In this document: positions 36,793 through 47,554 of the stretch, piece by piece
Layout: every line of letters starts with the position of its first letter
Position numbering within the stretch: the stretch's first letter is position 1
Assembly: GCF_903772925.1 (NCBI RefSeq)
Contig: NZ_LR812090.1
Coordinates: forward strand, 4,479,902 to 4,543,901
From: Alteromonas macleodii
GTDB taxonomy: Bacteria; Pseudomonadota; Gammaproteobacteria; Enterobacterales; Alteromonadaceae
Length of the DNA: 64,000 bases
Reading direction: 5' to 3'
Notes under the pieces: model-generated
What the model saw: the letters and a program-made list of their open reading frames with translations, nothing else
What the model was told of the DNA's origin: nothing
Database searches by the model: none
Made by a program: the position numbers and the translations under genes

Positions 36793-37707
36793 ATGACATT
36801 CAATAAACCCAATCCACAATCTCTGGTTGTTTATCTAAGCCAGCATCAAAAACAGCTACATACCATAGTAGTGGTTCTGCTTAGCCTGTATTTAATTGCA
36901 TTTGCTGCCAAACTCGTGTGGCGAATTATACCTGAACCTCAACTATCTGCGACACCCACAGTAAGCCGAGCTCCGGTTATTTCATCGTCATCAGGCAAAA
37001 GTGGGGTCAACATAGCGAAAATACAACAGCTGAATTTATTTGGTAATGCAGCAGCTAAACCTGCTGAACCCGTTGCCGAAGTGACCGACGCCCCGGAAAC
37101 GCGTTTGAATCTAACTTTAACGGGTGTAGTAGCAAGTTCAGAACAAGAAGCTGGCACGGCCATCATCGAAAACCGTGGAAGCCAGGCGGTGTATGGGTTA
37201 GGCGACAAAATTGAAGGCACGAATGCCACGCTGCAGAAAGTGTATAACGATCGCGTCATTATTAAAAACGGGGTAAGAAACGAAACCCTGATGCTAGACG
37301 GCATTGACTACGACGAAGCTAATCGTCGCCGTGAAACGCAGGCCCGACAACGCCCAGCACCAAAGCAGGAAGAAGATAAATCACAGTTAAGCGAAGAAGC
37401 ATTAGAAGCAACCGCGGCACTTCGTGAACGACCTGCTAGCTTTACAGATTTTATTTCAATATCGCCGAAAACCGAGGAAGGCCAACTTATTGGTTATCAA
37501 GTTAGTCCTGGGAAAGAGCCTGAGTTATTCAAATCGGCCGGGCTTCAGGCTGGCGATGTTATTACCCAAATTAACGGGCTAGATCTTACCGACTTGCAAC
37601 AATCGCAAGAGGCACTGTCTGAGCTACGCAATGCACAAAATATAGAATTAACGATTATTCGAGATGGCAGTTTAACCACACTCTACTTAGATTTACCCGA
37701 GGCGTAA
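36793..37707 (+). CDS. gspC: Type II secretion protein GspC
   Basis: Inner-membrane clamp that links the assembly platform to the secretin. In 304 residues there is one N-terminal membrane helix (about 20-42), the homology region (LNLTLTGVVASSEQEAGTAI) and a C-terminal PDZ domain (GLQAGDVITQINGLDLTD). First gene of gspC-N. The ribosome binding site is weak. The whole set lies next to hslR-hslO, an arrangement also known from Shewanella. Confidence 0.93.
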   Translation: MTFNKPNPQSLVVYLSQHQKQLHTIVVVLLSLYLIAFAAKLVWRIIPEPQLSATPTVSRAPVISSSSGKSGVNIAKIQQLNLFGNAAAKPAEPVAEVTDAPETRLNLTLTGVVASSEQEAGTAIIENRGSQAVYGLGDKIEGTNATLQKVYNDRVIIKNGVRNETLMLDGIDYDEANRRRETQARQRPAPKQEEDKSQLSEEALEATAALRERPASFTDFISISPKTEEGQLIGYQVSPGKEPELFKSAGLQAGDVITQINGLDLTDLQQSQEALSELRNAQNIELTIIRDGSLTTLYLDLPEA

Positions 37708-37823
37708 CAACAACTAAAACGGTAACGGCTCGTTTTTTACTGGTAAACGTTTGTGTAGAGGTCAGCACAGTAACTGTGCAAGCAATTCAGCCATCGACAT
37801 GTTAGGAAATGAAGGAAGTTAGA

Positions 37824-39869
37824 ATGAAAAGGCGCACTAGCCATAAACTATTATCTCGCTTAGGCACAGCTATGTGTACGGCGCTTCTGTGTTTCTCGGT
37901 GACTGCCGCTGAATACATGCCTAATTTCAAAGATACTGACATCAATGAATTCATCAATATTGTTGGCAAAAATCTTGAGCGCACCATTATCGTCGACCCA
38001 AACGTACGCGGCAAAATTAGCGTACGCAGTTACGACATGCTTAATGAAGATCAGTACTATCAGTTTTTCCTAAACGTACTTCAAGTGTATGACTTTGCTG
38101 TAGTTGAAATGCCAAGCGGTATTTTAAAAGTTGTACGCTCTAAAGACGCGAAAACCTCAAATATTCCAGTAGTAGAAGGCGCGCAACAAGACGGCGATGA
38201 GTTTATCACCCGCGTAGTGCCGGTATACAACGTGCCAGTGCGAGAGCTTGCGCCCATTTTACGACAGCTTAATGACCAAGCAGGTGGCGGTAACGTGGTA
38301 AGTCACGACCCATCAAACGTTATGATGCTGACAGGCCGCGCTGCGGTAGTAAATCGTCTTGTGGAAATTATTGAACGCGTAGACCGCGCGGGCGATGAAG
38401 AAGTCGAAATCGTAAAACTGCGTTATGCGTCAGCATCTGAAATGGTGCGTATTATCGAAAGCATTAATAAGTCTCAAGGCAAAGCGAATACTGGTGCAAA
38501 GTCTGAGCCTCGCGTAGTAGCTGACGATAGAACAAACTCAGTTATCGTAAGTGGCGATGTTAAAGCACGTCAGCGTCTTATTAACCTTATTCAGCGCATG
38601 GACCAAGAACTTGAGTCTAACGGCAACACTCGCGTATTGTTCCTTAACTACGCAAAAGCAGAAGATTTAGTTAAGGTACTTCAAGGCGTATCGGCCAGTA
38701 TTCAAGCAGAAGAGCAAGGCAGCGGCACCACGTCACGTCGAGCGAGTTCAAACCGCGAAATCAGTATTGACGCACATGAAGATTCTAACGCCATCGTAAT
38801 CACCGCAGAGCCGGATATGATGCGCTCGCTTGAGGAAGTGGTGCGACAGCTAGATATTCGCCGTGCTCAGGTACAAGTTGAAGCTATCATTGTTGAAGTG
38901 TTTGAAGGCGATGGCACAACGCTAGGTGTACAATGGGTTTCAGAACAAGGTGGCGGCACGCAATTTAGTAACGGTGTGGTTCCTGTAGGTTCATTAGCCG
39001 TAGCCCTTAAGCAAGCAGAAGATGATACAGACACTGAAGCCTATGTTACCGACGACGGTGAAGTGGTAACTGTGACTACCACCGATGAAGGCGACTATAC
39101 TTCATTAGCCAGCCTTTTAGGTGGTGCTAATGGATTGATTGCCGGTGTTATCGAAAATGGCTGGGGCGCAGTTGTCCAAGCGGTAAGCACTGATACCAAT
39201 TCTAATATTCTTGCCACACCTCACCTTACCACTATGGACAATGAAGAAGCGTTTTTCATTGTAGGTCAGGAAGTACCGATTATTACCGGTACTACAACAG
39301 GCGCGAACAACTCTAACCCGTTCCAAACGGTTGACCGTCAAGAAGTGGGTATCAAACTTAAAGTAACGCCGCAGATTAACGAGGGCGATGCAGTTCAATT
39401 ACTTATTGAACAAGAAGTGTCGAGCGTAAGCGGCGCAACCTCGGTAGATATTTCAATTAACAAGCGTGAAATTAAAACCACAGTTATTGTTGATGATGGC
39501 GGCACTATCGTACTAGGTGGATTGATTGATGAAGACGTACAAGAAAGTGTGTCTAAAGTGCCGCTTTTAGGCGATATCCCTATTCTTGGTCACCTTTTCA
39601 AAACCACGTCGACCAGTAAACGTAAGCGTAATCTAATGGTGTTTTTAAAGCCTACGATTGTGCGTGATGGCGCTACTATGAATTCAATCAGTCACCGTAA
39701 ATATAACTATATTCGAGCGCTACAGCTTAAGCGTCAGCAAGAGGGCGTATCTTTAATGCCATCGGCTGAAACGCCAAGCATGCCTGAGTGGAACGATGCA
39801 CTAGCCCTACCACCTTCATTTGAAGAGTACCTTTCAGAGAAAGAGAAGCAAAAAGAAGGTAACGAGTAG
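37824..39869 (+). CDS. gspD: Type II secretion secretin GspD
   Basis: Outer-membrane channel of the type II system. The 681 residues have a signal peptide, N0 to N3 periplasmic domains ([20 protein letters not shown] at the start) and the C-terminal secretin domain with [15 protein letters not shown] and [15 protein letters not shown] at 37824 is preferred because GGAAG is 6 nt upstream; ATG 37809 has no proper spacing. Acidic inserts near residues 395-425 fall in the N3/secretin boundary. Confidence 0.95.
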   Translation: MKRRTSHKLLSRLGTAMCTALLCFSVTAAEYMPNFKDTDINEFINIVGKNLERTIIVDPNVRGKISVRSYDMLNEDQYYQFFLNVLQVYDFAVVEMPSGILKVVRSKDAKTSNIPVVEGAQQDGDEFITRVVPVYNVPVRELAPILRQLNDQAGGGNVVSHDPSNVMMLTGRAAVVNRLVEIIERVDRAGDEEVEIVKLRYASASEMVRIIESINKSQGKANTGAKSEPRVVADDRTNSVIVSGDVKARQRLINLIQRMDQELESNGNTRVLFLNYAKAEDLVKVLQGVSASIQAEEQGSGTTSRRASSNREISIDAHEDSNAIVITAEPDMMRSLEEVVRQLDIRRAQVQVEAIIVEVFEGDGTTLGVQWVSEQGGGTQFSNGVVPVGSLAVALKQAEDDTDTEAYVTDDGEVVTVTTTDEGDYTSLASLLGGANGLIAGVIENGWGAVVQAVSTDTNSNILATPHLTTMDNEEAFFIVGQEVPIITGTTTGANNSNPFQTVDRQEVGIKLKVTPQINEGDAVQLLIEQEVSSVSGATSVDISINKREIKTTVIVDDGGTIVLGGLIDEDVQESVSKVPLLGDIPILGHLFKTTSTSKRKRNLMVFLKPTIVRDGATMNSISHRKYNYIRALQLKRQQEGVSLMPSAETPSMPEWNDALALPPSFEEYLSEKEKQKEGNE

Positions 39870-39870
39870 T

Positions 39871-41430
39871 ATGGCGGATGAACAACTTACTCAAGCACTA
39901 GAGGCGCAAGAAGAAGCCCTAGAAGCCATGGGTGAAGAGGCCGGTTTACCCGAAGAAGAGGCTGGCCCCAAGCAGTTATCGTTTAGTTTTGCAAAGCGCA
40001 ATCAGGTGCTGCTTGAAACCAACGAGACACCAGCTGTACTGTATTTTACAGAGAATACGCCATTTGACGTATTTGCCGAAGTTAGGCGCTTTTATGGGGA
40101 ACCGTTTGTACCTAAAACTATCCCTGCTGACGAGTTTGAAAACCTATTAACGAGTGCGTTTCAGCGCGATAGTTCTGCAGCTAAACAGCTAATGGAAGAC
40201 CTTGGCAACGAAAGCGACTTGTTCGCCCTTGCCGAAGACTTGCCTGACACTGAAGACCTGTTAGACAGTGAAGATGATGCACCTATCATCAAGCTTATCA
40301 ACGCCATGTTAGGCGAAGCGATAAAAGAGGGTGCGTCGGATATACACATAGAAACCTTTGAAAACCAGCTTGTTGTTCGTTTTCGCGTAGATGGCGTATT
40401 GCGCGAAATTTTGCGTCCTAATCGCAAGCTTTCATCCATGTTGGTATCGCGTATTAAAGTTATGGCGAAGTTAGACATCGCCGAAAAACGTGTGCCTCAG
40501 GATGGTCGTATTACGCTTCGCATCGCCGGTCGCGCTGTAGATGTTCGTGTTTCTACTATGCCATCGAGTCATGGCGAACGTGTGGTGCTGCGTTTACTTG
40601 ATAAAAACAATGCTCGCCTGAATCTAGAAGATTTGGGCATGACGCTTCAAAACCGAAACCATTTTTCTTCTCTTATCAGAAAGCCCCACGGCATTATTTT
40701 GGTTACCGGCCCAACAGGCTCTGGTAAAAGTACCACACTGTATGCAGGATTAACTGAAATAAACTCGCGAGACAGAAACATTTTAACGGTTGAAGACCCT
40801 ATCGAATTTGATCTTCCAGGTATCGGTCAAACACAGGTGAACCCCCGCGTTGATATGACCTTTGCCCGCGGGCTTCGCGCTATTTTGCGTCAAGACCCTG
40901 ATGTAGTCATGGTAGGTGAGATTCGCGACATCGAAACCGCGCAAATTGCCGTTCAAGCGAGTTTAACCGGACACTTGGTACTGTCTACACTGCATACCAA
41001 TACTGCAGCAGGCGCCATTACCCGTTTAGAAGACATGGGTATTGAGCCATTTTTGCTGTCGTCGAGCTTATTGGCCGTACTTTCACAGCGACTGGTACGT
41101 ACCCTTTGCCCGGATTGCAAAAAGCCACATGCGCCAGACGCTTCTGAGCTTGAAGTACTAGGGCAGAGTGCGACGAGCGACACCACCATCTATAAGCCGC
41201 ACGGCTGCGCAGCGTGTAATCAAACTGGTTACCGTGGCCGTACCGGCATTCACGAGCTGTTGCTAGTTGATGAAAAAGTACGTGAAATGATGCACGAAGG
41301 TGTGGGCGAACAAGCCATTGAGCGTTATATCAGAACCTCGACCCCGAGCATCCGTGAAGACGGCTGCAGCAAGGTGCTAGCTGGAGAAACTTCTCTTGAA
41401 GAAGTGCTTCGAGTAACGAGGGAAGACTAA
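39871..41430 (+). CDS. gspE: Type II secretion ATPase GspE
   Basis: Cytoplasmic ATPase that drives pseudopilus assembly. The 519 residues have an acidic N-terminal extension (about 1-35), the N1E/N2E region, Walker [15 protein letters not shown], the Asp box TVEDPIEF, Walker B-like VMVGEIRD, and the zinc-binding cysteines CPDC and CAAC. ATG at 39871 lies one base past the gspD stop; an in-frame start at 39820 would overlap gspD. Confidence 0.96.
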   Translation: MADEQLTQALEAQEEALEAMGEEAGLPEEEAGPKQLSFSFAKRNQVLLETNETPAVLYFTENTPFDVFAEVRRFYGEPFVPKTIPADEFENLLTSAFQRDSSAAKQLMEDLGNESDLFALAEDLPDTEDLLDSEDDAPIIKLINAMLGEAIKEGASDIHIETFENQLVVRFRVDGVLREILRPNRKLSSMLVSRIKVMAKLDIAEKRVPQDGRITLRIAGRAVDVRVSTMPSSHGERVVLRLLDKNNARLNLEDLGMTLQNRNHFSSLIRKPHGIILVTGPTGSGKSTTLYAGLTEINSRDRNILTVEDPIEFDLPGIGQTQVNPRVDMTFARGLRAILRQDPDVVMVGEIRDIETAQIAVQASLTGHLVLSTLHTNTAAGAITRLEDMGIEPFLLSSSLLAVLSQRLVRTLCPDCKKPHAPDASELEVLGQSATSDTTIYKPHGCAACNQTGYRGRTGIHELLLVDEKVREMMHEGVGEQAIERYIRTSTPSIREDGCSKVLAGETSLEEVLRVTRED

Positions 41431-42657
41431 ATGGCGGCATTCGCTTATAAAGCGGTTAATGCCCGCGGTAAAAATACAAATGGGGTACTTGAAGGCGATA
41501 ACGCACGTCAGGTACGCCAACAGCTGCGTGAAAAAGGCTTAATCCCGTTAGAAGTGGAGCAAGTTGCAGAGCGGTCACAAAACGAAGGCAAAGGACTTTC
41601 TTTTTCACTGTTTAAACCACGTATTTCAGCATCGGATCTAGCGCTTCTTACACGCCAAATGGCAACGCTTGTAGAATCAGCACTTCCTGTTGAAGAAGCG
41701 CTACTCGCCGTCGCCGAACAGTGTGAAAAACCCCGTCAGAAGAACATGATGATGGCGGTACGCAGTAAAGTGGTAGAAGGTCACGGCCTTGCCGACGCGC
41801 TTGCACAGTTTCCCAGCGTTTTTGATGAGCTATACCGCGCGATGGTCGCAGCAGGTGAAAAATCAGGGCACCTTGATACCGTGCTTAACCGATTGGCCGA
41901 CTACACAGAGCGCAGGCAGCAAACTCGCAGCCAAATTACTCAAGCGATGATTTACCCATCGTTAATGCTGTTCTTTGCAATGGGTATCGTCTTATTGCTT
42001 TTAACCGTGGTAGTGCCAAAAATTGTTGGCCAGTTTGACCACATGGGGCAAGACCTGCCGGGCATCACACAGTTTCTTATTTCTGTAAGTACATGGCTTC
42101 AGAACTACGGTTTATTTATGCTAATTGGCATAGGCGTACTTATTGTTATTATTCAGCGCGTACTGCAGCAAAAGCACATGAAGCTGCGCTATCACAGAGC
42201 ACTTTTAACCCTGCCTTTAATAGGCAAAGTTTCTAGAGGCTTAAATACGGCCCGATTTGCTCGTACCTTAAGTATATTAAGTGCCAGTGCAGTGCCACTA
42301 CTTGAAGCTATGCGTATTTCAGGCGATGTACTGGAAAACCAGCATATTAAAAATCAAGTAGCCGATGCGGCAGTCAACGTTAAAGAAGGCTCCAGCTTGC
42401 GCGCCGCGCTAGATAACACGAAAATGTTTCCACCAATGATGATGCACATGATTGCGTCAGGTGAAAAATCGGGTGAGCTACAGCAAATGCTAGCTCGCGC
42501 CGCAGATAATCAAGATAGGGAATTTGAAGCGCTTATTGGTGTCTCACTTAAGGTATTTGAACCCTTACTTATTGTATCTATGGCAGGTATTGTCCTGTTT
42601 ATCGTTATGGCAATATTGCAACCAATTTTAGCATTGAACAACATGGTGAATATTTAA
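41431..42657 (+). CDS. gspF: Type II secretion inner-membrane protein GspF
   Basis: Platform membrane protein with two repeated cytoplasmic helical domains. The 408 residues have the duplicated T2SSF domain (LALLTRQMATLVESALPV and FARTLSILSASAVPLLEA) and three membrane segments near residues 170-195, 222-245 and 375-400. Starts immediately after gspE and overlaps gspG by one base. Confidence 0.96.
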   Translation: MAAFAYKAVNARGKNTNGVLEGDNARQVRQQLREKGLIPLEVEQVAERSQNEGKGLSFSLFKPRISASDLALLTRQMATLVESALPVEEALLAVAEQCEKPRQKNMMMAVRSKVVEGHGLADALAQFPSVFDELYRAMVAAGEKSGHLDTVLNRLADYTERRQQTRSQITQAMIYPSLMLFFAMGIVLLLLTVVVPKIVGQFDHMGQDLPGITQFLISVSTWLQNYGLFMLIGIGVLIVIIQRVLQQKHMKLRYHRALLTLPLIGKVSRGLNTARFARTLSILSASAVPLLEAMRISGDVLENQHIKNQVADAAVNVKEGSSLRAALDNTKMFPPMMMHMIASGEKSGELQQMLARAADNQDREFEALIGVSLKVFEPLLIVSMAGIVLFIVMAILQPILALNNMVNI

Positions 42658-43094
42658 TGAAAACACTTAATCGCAGTTCTGGTTTCAGTTTGATTGAAGT
42701 CATGGTCGTACTTCTAATCATCGGTATTATGGCCTCAATGGTTGCACCACAAATTTTGGGTAATCAAGAAGAAGCACAGCTTAAAAAGGCCGCGGTAGAC
42801 ATTCAGCAAATGGAAAGTGCGCTGGAAATGTACAAGTTACGCAACAACCGCTTCCCTACCACTGAACAAGGTCTGGACGCGCTAGTAACAGCGCCGACTA
42901 TCGACCCAATCCCACGCAACTACCCAGAAGGCGGCTTTATTAAGCGTCTACCTGAAGACCCATGGGGCAATCCATATGCGTTAATTAGTCCAGGAGAGCT
43001 TGGTGTGGTGGATATCTTCTCTAATGGTCCAGACGGTGAGCCGGGTACTGATGACGACATTGGTAACTGGAACATCAACGAATACTTGAACTAA
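42657..43094 (+). CDS. gspG: Major pseudopilin GspG
   Basis: Main subunit of the pseudopilus. In 145 residues the short leader ends in Gly before FSLIEVMVVLLIIGIMAS, with Glu at position 5 of the mature form. The C-terminal loop GPDGEPGTDDDIGNW carries the conserved calcium-binding acidic residues. Start overlaps gspF by one base (TAATG). Confidence 0.97.
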   Translation: MKTLNRSSGFSLIEVMVVLLIIGIMASMVAPQILGNQEEAQLKKAAVDIQQMESALEMYKLRNNRFPTTEQGLDALVTAPTIDPIPRNYPEGGFIKRLPEDPWGNPYALISPGELGVVDIFSNGPDGEPGTDDDIGNWNINEYLN

Positions 43095-43099
43095 CCTAT

Positions 43100-43726
43100 A
43101 TGCGCTACCGCGGCAGTACATCGGCTTATAAAGCAGGCTTTACCTTATTAGAAGTCATGCTGGTACTGCTGCTTATGGGCTTGGCGGCGGGTTACGTTAT
43201 GTTTAACGCCTTCGGAGCAAGTAAGTCAGACCTATTAAAAACCCAAGCCCAACGCCTGCAGGTGATTATTGATATGGCCAGCGATTTTGCGGTGTTAAAT
43301 CAACAGCAGCTGGGCGTACGCTTTGAAGCCGAAAAAAACGAATACTATTTCGTTTACCTAGACGACGATGATGAGTGGCAGCGTATCGAGGGCGAAAAGA
43401 CCTACGAACCTTACACGCTACCTGAACCTTTTACCTTCACTTTAAATTTAGACGACTTACCATGGGACGTTGAAGACAGGCTCTTTGACAGGGAGCTGTT
43501 CGACGAGAATTTAAGTGTTTCTGATGAAGGGGTTGAAATAGGTAACGAAGAAGAGAAAAAGCTGCCTCCGCCTCAAGTGCTGATTATGTCGAGCGGCGAA
43601 ATAACACCTTTTACCCTATCGTTTAATTATGAGGGCGATGACGGCGACGATCCTGTCTATTACAGCTTACAAAACCAAGACTTACCGCCTTTAGTGCTTG
43701 AAGGTCCCCTGGAGCGTCCATTATGA
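43100..43726 (+). CDS. gspH: Minor pseudopilin GspH
   Basis: A 208-residue minor pseudopilin with prepilin site before FTLLEVMLVLLLMGLAAG and Glu5. The C-terminal domain is rich in acidic residues. It begins 5 bp after gspG and its stop overlaps the gspI start (ATGA), indicating coupling. Confidence 0.92.
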   Translation: MRYRGSTSAYKAGFTLLEVMLVLLLMGLAAGYVMFNAFGASKSDLLKTQAQRLQVIIDMASDFAVLNQQQLGVRFEAEKNEYYFVYLDDDDEWQRIEGEKTYEPYTLPEPFTFTLNLDDLPWDVEDRLFDRELFDENLSVSDEGVEIGNEEEKKLPPPQVLIMSSGEITPFTLSFNYEGDDGDDPVYYSLQNQDLPPLVLEGPLERPL

Positions 43727-44181
43727 ACGCGCCCACTCTAAAAGCACCTTGTATGAGAACAAGCTCTGTAAATTCTTCTGGTAAAAGCAGCACGTTTAAC
43801 CAACCCCATAATCAACGTGGTTTAACCCTACTCGAAGTTATGGTGGCACTGCTTATTTTCGCACTAACTGGCACCGCAGTGCTTAAAGCCGCTGGCGAGC
43901 ACTTATCTAGCGTCGGCCAAATAGAGTCTGTTACTTTTGCCAATTGGGTGGCAAGTAATCGGTTAAACCAGCTTCAGCTTGATACCACCTGGCCGCCCAA
44001 AAATAATTTAAAAGGCACCATGGAGATGGCTGACCGCACTTGGTACTGGCAACAAACCGTCGCGAAAACCAACGATAACGACTTACGTGCAGTTACCGTT
44101 TCGGTAGGCGAAGATGAAAGCTACGAAAGTTCAGTGACATCGGTTACCACTTTTGTGGCTAAGCCAACGGCAGGGAACTAG
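43723..44181 (+). CDS. gspI: Minor pseudopilin GspI
   Basis: A 152-residue minor pseudopilin. The prepilin site is QRG before LTLLEVMVALLIFALTG. The leader before the cleavage Gly is 33 residues, far longer than the usual 5-10, yet the start is supported by the ATGA overlap with gspH and a GGAG 8 nt upstream. The next in-frame ATG (43753) has no ribosome binding site. Confidence 0.92.
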   Translation: MNAPTLKAPCMRTSSVNSSGKSSTFNQPHNQRGLTLLEVMVALLIFALTGTAVLKAAGEHLSSVGQIESVTFANWVASNRLNQLQLDTTWPPKNNLKGTMEMADRTWYWQQTVAKTNDNDLRAVTVSVGEDESYESSVTSVTTFVAKPTAGN

Positions 44182-44182
44182 T

Positions 44183-44809
44183 ATGCAGCGCGGATTTACG
44201 CTTATAGAAATACTGATTGCCATGGCCATATTTACCCTTATCGGGCTGGCATCAACGGGCTTACTTACCACAGTTATCGACAGCAATGATATTTCTGAAG
44301 AGCGTTTTGCTAAGCTCCAATTGCTACAGCGGGCCATGATCACGATTGAACGAGATCTTCAACAAGCTGTGCCTCGCGCTTCTCGTGTAAACGGAGAAAA
44401 GCAAGATGTGGTCATGGCAGGTGGAGAAACCGACGACAGCGATGATGACGGTATTGGTTTTGTAAGAGGCGGTTGGCACAACCCGCAATTAATGCTGCCG
44501 AGAAGTACTTTGCAGTTTGTTGCCTACAGGCTTCAAGAGAACAAGCTTGAGCGACTTTACAGTAATTACGTGGATAATGTTATTGGCTACGAGCCGAAAG
44601 TACGAGTGCTGCTAGAAGACATAGAAAGTTTAAAAATTGAGTTTCTCGCCACATCGAACAGCAGTTCGTTGGATGATGACGAAGATATCTCGTGGAGTGA
44701 AAGCTACAAAGGCGCGGCGTTACCGCGGGCTGTCGCCATAGAGTTTGTAAGTAAAGACTTTGGCAAAATTCGAAGGGAATTCACCTTAACTACGGGTGAA
44801 TCATCATAA
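44183..44809 (+). CDS. gspJ: Minor pseudopilin GspJ
   Basis: A 208-residue minor pseudopilin with a very short leader (MQRG) before FTLIEILIAMAIFTLIG. ATG at 44183 follows gspI by one base; an earlier in-frame start at 44153 lies inside gspI. Forms the tip complex with GspI and GspK in characterised systems. Confidence 0.93.
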   Translation: MQRGFTLIEILIAMAIFTLIGLASTGLLTTVIDSNDISEERFAKLQLLQRAMITIERDLQQAVPRASRVNGEKQDVVMAGGETDDSDDDGIGFVRGGWHNPQLMLPRSTLQFVAYRLQENKLERLYSNYVDNVIGYEPKVRVLLEDIESLKIEFLATSNSSSLDDDEDISWSESYKGAALPRAVAIEFVSKDFGKIRREFTLTTGESS

Positions 44810-45879
44810 TGCCAAACACAAGAAGACGCCTTTTAAAAAACCATACGCGCGCCAAGACAGAGACGTGTATGCCCCAGCTGTCTAGCCCACCAGCTAAACA
44901 AAAGGGTGTGGCACTTATGATTGTACTTATGATTGTGGCATTAGTGGCCGTGCTGGCTACAGAAATGGGTACGCGATTGCAGCTACAAGTGCAGCGCACC
45001 ATGAATTTAAAAGACAATAATCAGGCTTATTGGTACGCCATGGGCGCCGAAGCTTTTGCACGTAAGTCAATTCAGTCGCTGATAGAGGAAAGCCCAGATA
45101 CTATTTCTATTGACCAACCTTGGGCACAAGAATTTAGCTATCCGTTAGAAAACGGTGGTTTAACGGCTAATTTGGAAGACCTTCAAGCTTGCTTTAATCT
45201 TAACGCAATAGCATCGGGTAGTGCTTCGAATAACGCAAACAGTGCGTCAAGCAATACCACCGAAGCTATGGAAGCTTTTCACACCATGCTGCTATCGCTA
45301 AACGTTGACGGGTTAGACAATTTTACCGCCGATACACTGCGCGACAGCTTAGCAGACTGGGTTGATGAAGATGACAGCATGCGCCCCTATGGCGCAGAAG
45401 ACAGCGAGTATGAGTCAAGAGAGTTTCCATATCTTGCAGCCAACGGACCACTGGCATCGAAAAGCGAATTGCGTATTATTAACGGAGTATCGCCTGCGTG
45501 GCTAGACGATTTAATGCCTTTGGTTTGCGTGATCCCAGATTACAGTGAATTGAAAATAAACGTTAATACGTTAGAAGAAGAAGATGCACCATTACTAGCA
45601 GGCCTAACGGGGCTTGATATTCAGCAAGCTGCGAGTTTACTCAGCAGCCGCCCGCAAAACGGGTGGGATGATACGGATGCATTTTTAAATGAGCCGTCTA
45701 TTCAAGCGCTTAACCTAACAAGCTCTCGACAAGATTGGTTTTCAGTTAAAACTGAATATTTCATGTTGCATACAAAAACACAATACAACAAAGCAACCTT
45801 TAAGCTTTCCACCGTGTTTCATGCAAGCGCCGATAGTGGCGTTAGCATTGTGAATCGCGAGTTTGGGGGAACCTATTAA
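44809..45879 (+). CDS. gspK: Minor pseudopilin GspK
   Basis: The largest minor pseudopilin (356 residues). The site QKG before VALMIVLMIVALVAVLA lacks Glu5, as usual for GspK. The leader is 33 residues. The globular part contains an Asn/Ser-rich insert near residues 138-150 and ends with the conserved helix-hairpin region. Start overlaps gspJ by one base and its stop overlaps gspL by one base. Confidence 0.93.
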   Translation: MPNTRRRLLKNHTRAKTETCMPQLSSPPAKQKGVALMIVLMIVALVAVLATEMGTRLQLQVQRTMNLKDNNQAYWYAMGAEAFARKSIQSLIEESPDTISIDQPWAQEFSYPLENGGLTANLEDLQACFNLNAIASGSASNNANSASSNTTEAMEAFHTMLLSLNVDGLDNFTADTLRDSLADWVDEDDSMRPYGAEDSEYESREFPYLAANGPLASKSELRIINGVSPAWLDDLMPLVCVIPDYSELKINVNTLEEEDAPLLAGLTGLDIQQAASLLSSRPQNGWDDTDAFLNEPSIQALNLTSSRQDWFSVKTEYFMLHTKTQYNKATFKLSTVFHASADSGVSIVNREFGGTY

Positions 45880-47078
45880 TGGAACAATTATTGGTGCGTT
45901 TAGGCGCCAACTACACAGACCCGATAAGCTGGCTCGTTTATTCAAAATCTGAAGACGAGATCATTGCTTCTGGCGAATTAACTAGTGCAGAAGACTTATC
46001 TACGCTCACTGAGCGCGCTGGTCAGCGAAGCGTTATCGCTCTAGCACCAAGCAGCGAGATATTGCTTAAATGGGTAGAGCTACCGCCTAAAGCTGGGCGT
46101 AAAATTATCTCAGCTATTCCATTTATGCTAGAAGACGAATTGGCTACCGACATTAGCCAGCAGTTTTTCGCCATTGGCCCTAAGCGCGGGGACAAACAAG
46201 CTGTCGCTGTGGTTAGCCATGAAAAAATGGAGCAGTGGCAAGCCTGGCTAAGCGAAGCAGAGTTATTTTGCGACACCCTTATTCCTGACGTTCTAGCGGT
46301 TCCAGTAACCGAAAACGGCTGGTCGGTACTGACCTTAGGTGAGCAGCTACTGGTTCGCCAGGACGAATTTAAAGGGGTTCAAGGTGAACAAACCTGGTTG
46401 CTTCCTACATTAGTGCACTTCACTGCGCAGCAAGAAGCGCCTGTGACCATTACGAATTACGCAGGTATCGATTTAAGCAGTCTGCCAAATATTGAAGAAG
46501 CACAGGCCCCACTTGAATTGCCCATGCAAGTATTGGCTAAAGAGGCCATGCAAAGCAGCTTTAACTTGTGCCAAGGTGAGTACAAGATTAAACGTAAGCG
46601 CAGCGGTGTGCTAAGTCAGTGGCGTGTAGCCGCTGTACTCGCTGTACTTGCACTGTGTACCAGCTTAGTAGATAAAGGCGTTACTCTTTATCAGCTAAAA
46701 TCGCAAAACCAAGCACTTAGCAGTGAAATAAGTAGCGCAGTTAAAGCCGGCTTTCCCAACATTGGTACCTATCGCAACGTACGGTTAAAGCTACAAAGCG
46801 AGCTTGCCAAGTTAGAGCAGGGCGGTGGGGATGCTTCCATGCTTATTATGTTAGATCAGCTTGCACCGGCTTTTTCAGCCACCGACGTTAAGCCACAAAC
46901 ATTGCGCTTTGACGCTACCCGCACAGAAATTCGTATTCAGGCGCAGGGCAAAAACTTTGAAGCCTTAGAACAGTTTAAACGCAGCGCTGAAAACGCGGGT
47001 TTTGTGGTTGAACAGGGTGCGATTAATAATCGTGACAATGGCGTTGTGGGTACAGTTTCAGTAAGGAGTACGTTGTGA
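45879..47078 (+). CDS. gspL: Type II secretion protein GspL
   Basis: A 399-residue inner-membrane protein that recruits GspE. The N-terminal cytoplasmic actin-like domain contains LPPKAGRKIISAIPFMLED; one membrane segment is near residues 248-266 (VAAVLAVLALCTSLV); the C-terminal periplasmic domain is ferredoxin-like. Overlaps gspK by one base and gspM by four. Confidence 0.93.
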   Translation: MEQLLVRLGANYTDPISWLVYSKSEDEIIASGELTSAEDLSTLTERAGQRSVIALAPSSEILLKWVELPPKAGRKIISAIPFMLEDELATDISQQFFAIGPKRGDKQAVAVVSHEKMEQWQAWLSEAELFCDTLIPDVLAVPVTENGWSVLTLGEQLLVRQDEFKGVQGEQTWLLPTLVHFTAQQEAPVTITNYAGIDLSSLPNIEEAQAPLELPMQVLAKEAMQSSFNLCQGEYKIKRKRSGVLSQWRVAAVLAVLALCTSLVDKGVTLYQLKSQNQALSSEISSAVKAGFPNIGTYRNVRLKLQSELAKLEQGGGDASMLIMLDQLAPAFSATDVKPQTLRFDATRTEIRIQAQGKNFEALEQFKRSAENAGFVVEQGAINNRDNGVVGTVSVRSTL

Positions 47079-47554
47079 ATGCGCTTTTAGAAAAATACAA
47101 AGCCCTCACTGAACGGGAACAAAAATTAGTGCTCATTTCTGCAGTGATGGTAGTGATAGCACTGTTTTATTTTGCAGTATGGTCGCCACTCAATGCTGCG
47201 CTAGACAAACAAAAACAACTGCTTGATAACCAGCAGTCGCTTCTAGTTTGGGTAAAAGACAGCGGTGCACGCGCTCAACAATTACGTCGTAGCACGGGCA
47301 ACAAGCGGGCGTTTTCGGGGTCGTTACCGCAAGCGGTGAACCGAACCACTGCCCAGCATGATATTGCTATTTCCCGTATGCAGCCTCAAGGTGATGAACT
47401 GCAGGTATGGGTAGACCAAGCGCCATTTAATGCGGTGCTAGAATGGCTCAAAGCCATGGAAAACATGGGCGTAGTTATTCTTCAAGCCGATATAGCTGAA
47501 GCGGATGCGCCAGGCTATATCAAAATTCGCCGACTACAGTTAGGTAAAGCATGA
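47075..47554 (+). CDS. gspM: Type II secretion protein GspM
   Basis: A 159-residue inner-membrane protein that pairs with GspL. ALTEREQKLVLISAVMVVIALFYF gives the N-terminal signature and membrane helix, and a periplasmic ferredoxin-like domain follows. GTG start with AGGAG upstream inside the end of gspL (4-bp overlap). Confidence 0.92.
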   Translation: MNALLEKYKALTEREQKLVLISAVMVVIALFYFAVWSPLNAALDKQKQLLDNQQSLLVWVKDSGARAQQLRRSTGNKRAFSGSLPQAVNRTTAQHDIAISRMQPQGDELQVWVDQAPFNAVLEWLKAMENMGVVILQADIAEADAPGYIKIRRLQLGKA

